NCBI GenBank assembly: GCA_002391425.1
Contig: DGEZ01000123.1
Coordinates: 1 to 7,156, forward strand
Direction: 5' to 3'
From: Micrococcales bacterium UBA3913
GTDB taxonomy: Bacteria; Actinomycetota; Actinomycetes; Actinomycetales; Microbacteriaceae
Length of the DNA stretch: 7,156 bases
Shown here one piece after another: positions 6,502 to 7,156 of this stretch. The notes below the pieces were generated by a model. The model had not been told where the DNA came from and ran no database searches. It saw only the letters and a list, made by a program, of their open reading frames with translations. A program made the position numbers and the translations under genes. Numbering within the stretch: the first letter of the stretch is position 1; each line of letters starts with the position of its first letter.

Positions 6502-7156
6502 CCCCGCGGCCGGGAAGCCCGGCACCCCAAGACCGTGCCACTGGCGCATCCACGGCCCCGCTCATTCGGGCAGAGAACCTTCAGGTGAGCTTCCCCCGCA
6601 ACGGCGGCGTCGCCCGCGCTGCCGGCGATGCAGACACAGAGACCGCCGGACGCGGGCCTGCCGTGCGGGGACTCACCGTCGAGGTGTGGCCCGGCGAATG
6701 CGTCGCCCTTGTCGGAGAGTCTGGTTCCGGCAAGAGCGTCACCGCGCGCGCCCTCGTCGGGCTGGCCGGTCCGCAGGCACGCGTGAGCGCAGACAGGTGG
6801 GACGTACTCGGGCAGGATGCGCGGCACTGGACCGCCCGACGCTGGCGCTCCGTGCGCGGCAGCGCTATCGGGTTCGTGCTGCAGGACGCCATGCAGTCGC
6901 TCGACCCCCTGCGGCCCATCGGGCGTGAAGTCGGGGATGCGGTGCGCATCCACGCGCGGTCAGGGCGGTTCCGGCGCAGCGAACGCGACCAGGACGCTGC
7001 CGTTGCCGCTCTCGCGGCAGCCGGGATGCCCGAGCCCGAGGCGCAGCTAGACCGGCTCTCCGGGGAGCTCTCTGGGGGGATGCGGCAGCGGGCGCTCATC
7101 GCCGCCGCGATCAGTGCACGGCCGCAGCTGCTCATCGCCGACGAGCCGACCACCGC
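6498..7156 (+). CDS. ABC importer ATP-binding protein, DppD-like, 5' portion (runs off window)
   Basis: Cytoplasmic ATPase that powers the importer; 219 residues are visible. The GTG start at 6498 overlaps the preceding stop by four bases (GTGA). Motifs in order: Walker A GESGSGKS at 73-80, Q-loop Gln at 129 (FVLQDAMQSLDP, typical of the DppD/OppD group), signature LSGGMRQR from 191, Walker B LLIADE with the catalytic Glu at 216, then DEPTT at the window edge. The D-loop, H-loop and C-terminal oligopeptide-binding extension lie beyond the end. It has an N-terminal lead of about 21 residues and a Gly/Ala/Asp-rich insertion of about 20 residues between the first strand (LQVSFP) and the AVRGL strand, longer than usual. 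Whether the full gene encodes one nucleotide-binding domain or a DppD-DppF fusion cannot be seen. Confidence 0.94.
   Translation, partial: MTPRPGSPAPQDRATGASTAPLIRAENLQVSFPRNGGVARAAGDADTETAGRGPAVRGLTVEVWPGECVALVGESGSGKSVTARALVGLAGPQARVSADRWDVLGQDARHWTARRWRSVRGSAIGFVLQDAMQSLDPLRPIGREVGDAVRIHARSGRFRRSERDQDAAVAALAAAGMPEPEAQLDRLSGELSGGMRQRALIAAAISARPQLLIADEPTT

Noticed and set aside
1..7156. Search for CRISPR arrays, insertion sequences, tRNA/rRNA genes, toxin-antitoxin pairs or a novel defence system
   Set aside because: No regularly spaced repeats, terminal inverted repeats, tRNA-like folds or unexplained genes were seen. All long coding stretches belong to familiar metabolic, regulatory or transport families.

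Overview
The window comes from a high-GC bacterium, almost certainly an actinobacterium. Third codon positions are mostly G or C, GTG starts are used, coding density is very high, and one promoter looks leaderless. The anaerobic (class III) ribonucleotide reductase implies a lineage that can grow or persist without oxygen. I cannot fix the genus from sequence alone.

Layout. (1) Positions 1-2285, + strand: the 3' part of nrdD (anaerobic ribonucleoside-triphosphate reductase, beginning before the window), followed after 15 bases by nrdG, its radical-SAM activase. NrdG installs the glycyl radical on NrdD, which then makes deoxynucleotides in the absence of oxygen. (2) Positions 2318-2926, - strand: a TetR/AcrR-type regulator convergent with nrdG, with a 32-base gap that contributes to a possible shared hairpin. 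(3) Positions 2985-7156, + strand: an ABC importer operon of the dipeptide/oligopeptide/nickel class. It encodes a lipoprotein substrate-binding protein, two DppB- and DppC-like permeases, and an ATPase cut off by the window end just after its Walker B motif. The three junctions are 4-base or 3-base stop/start overlaps, indicating one translationally coupled transcript.

The 58-base divergent gap between the TetR gene and the transporter is the only AT-rich stretch. It holds a leaderless-type -10 element exactly placed for the TetR start and an imperfect palindrome that is a plausible TetR operator. The simplest reading is a local switch in which the TetR protein represses itself and the importer until a ligand, perhaps the transported compound, binds. 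The substrate cannot be deduced from the sequence.

No RNA gene, mobile element, CRISPR array or prophage trace was seen. The gene content is conventional. The points most worth a second look are the regulatory gap and a hexamer, GGATGC/GCATCC, that by hand count is several times commoner than base composition predicts.
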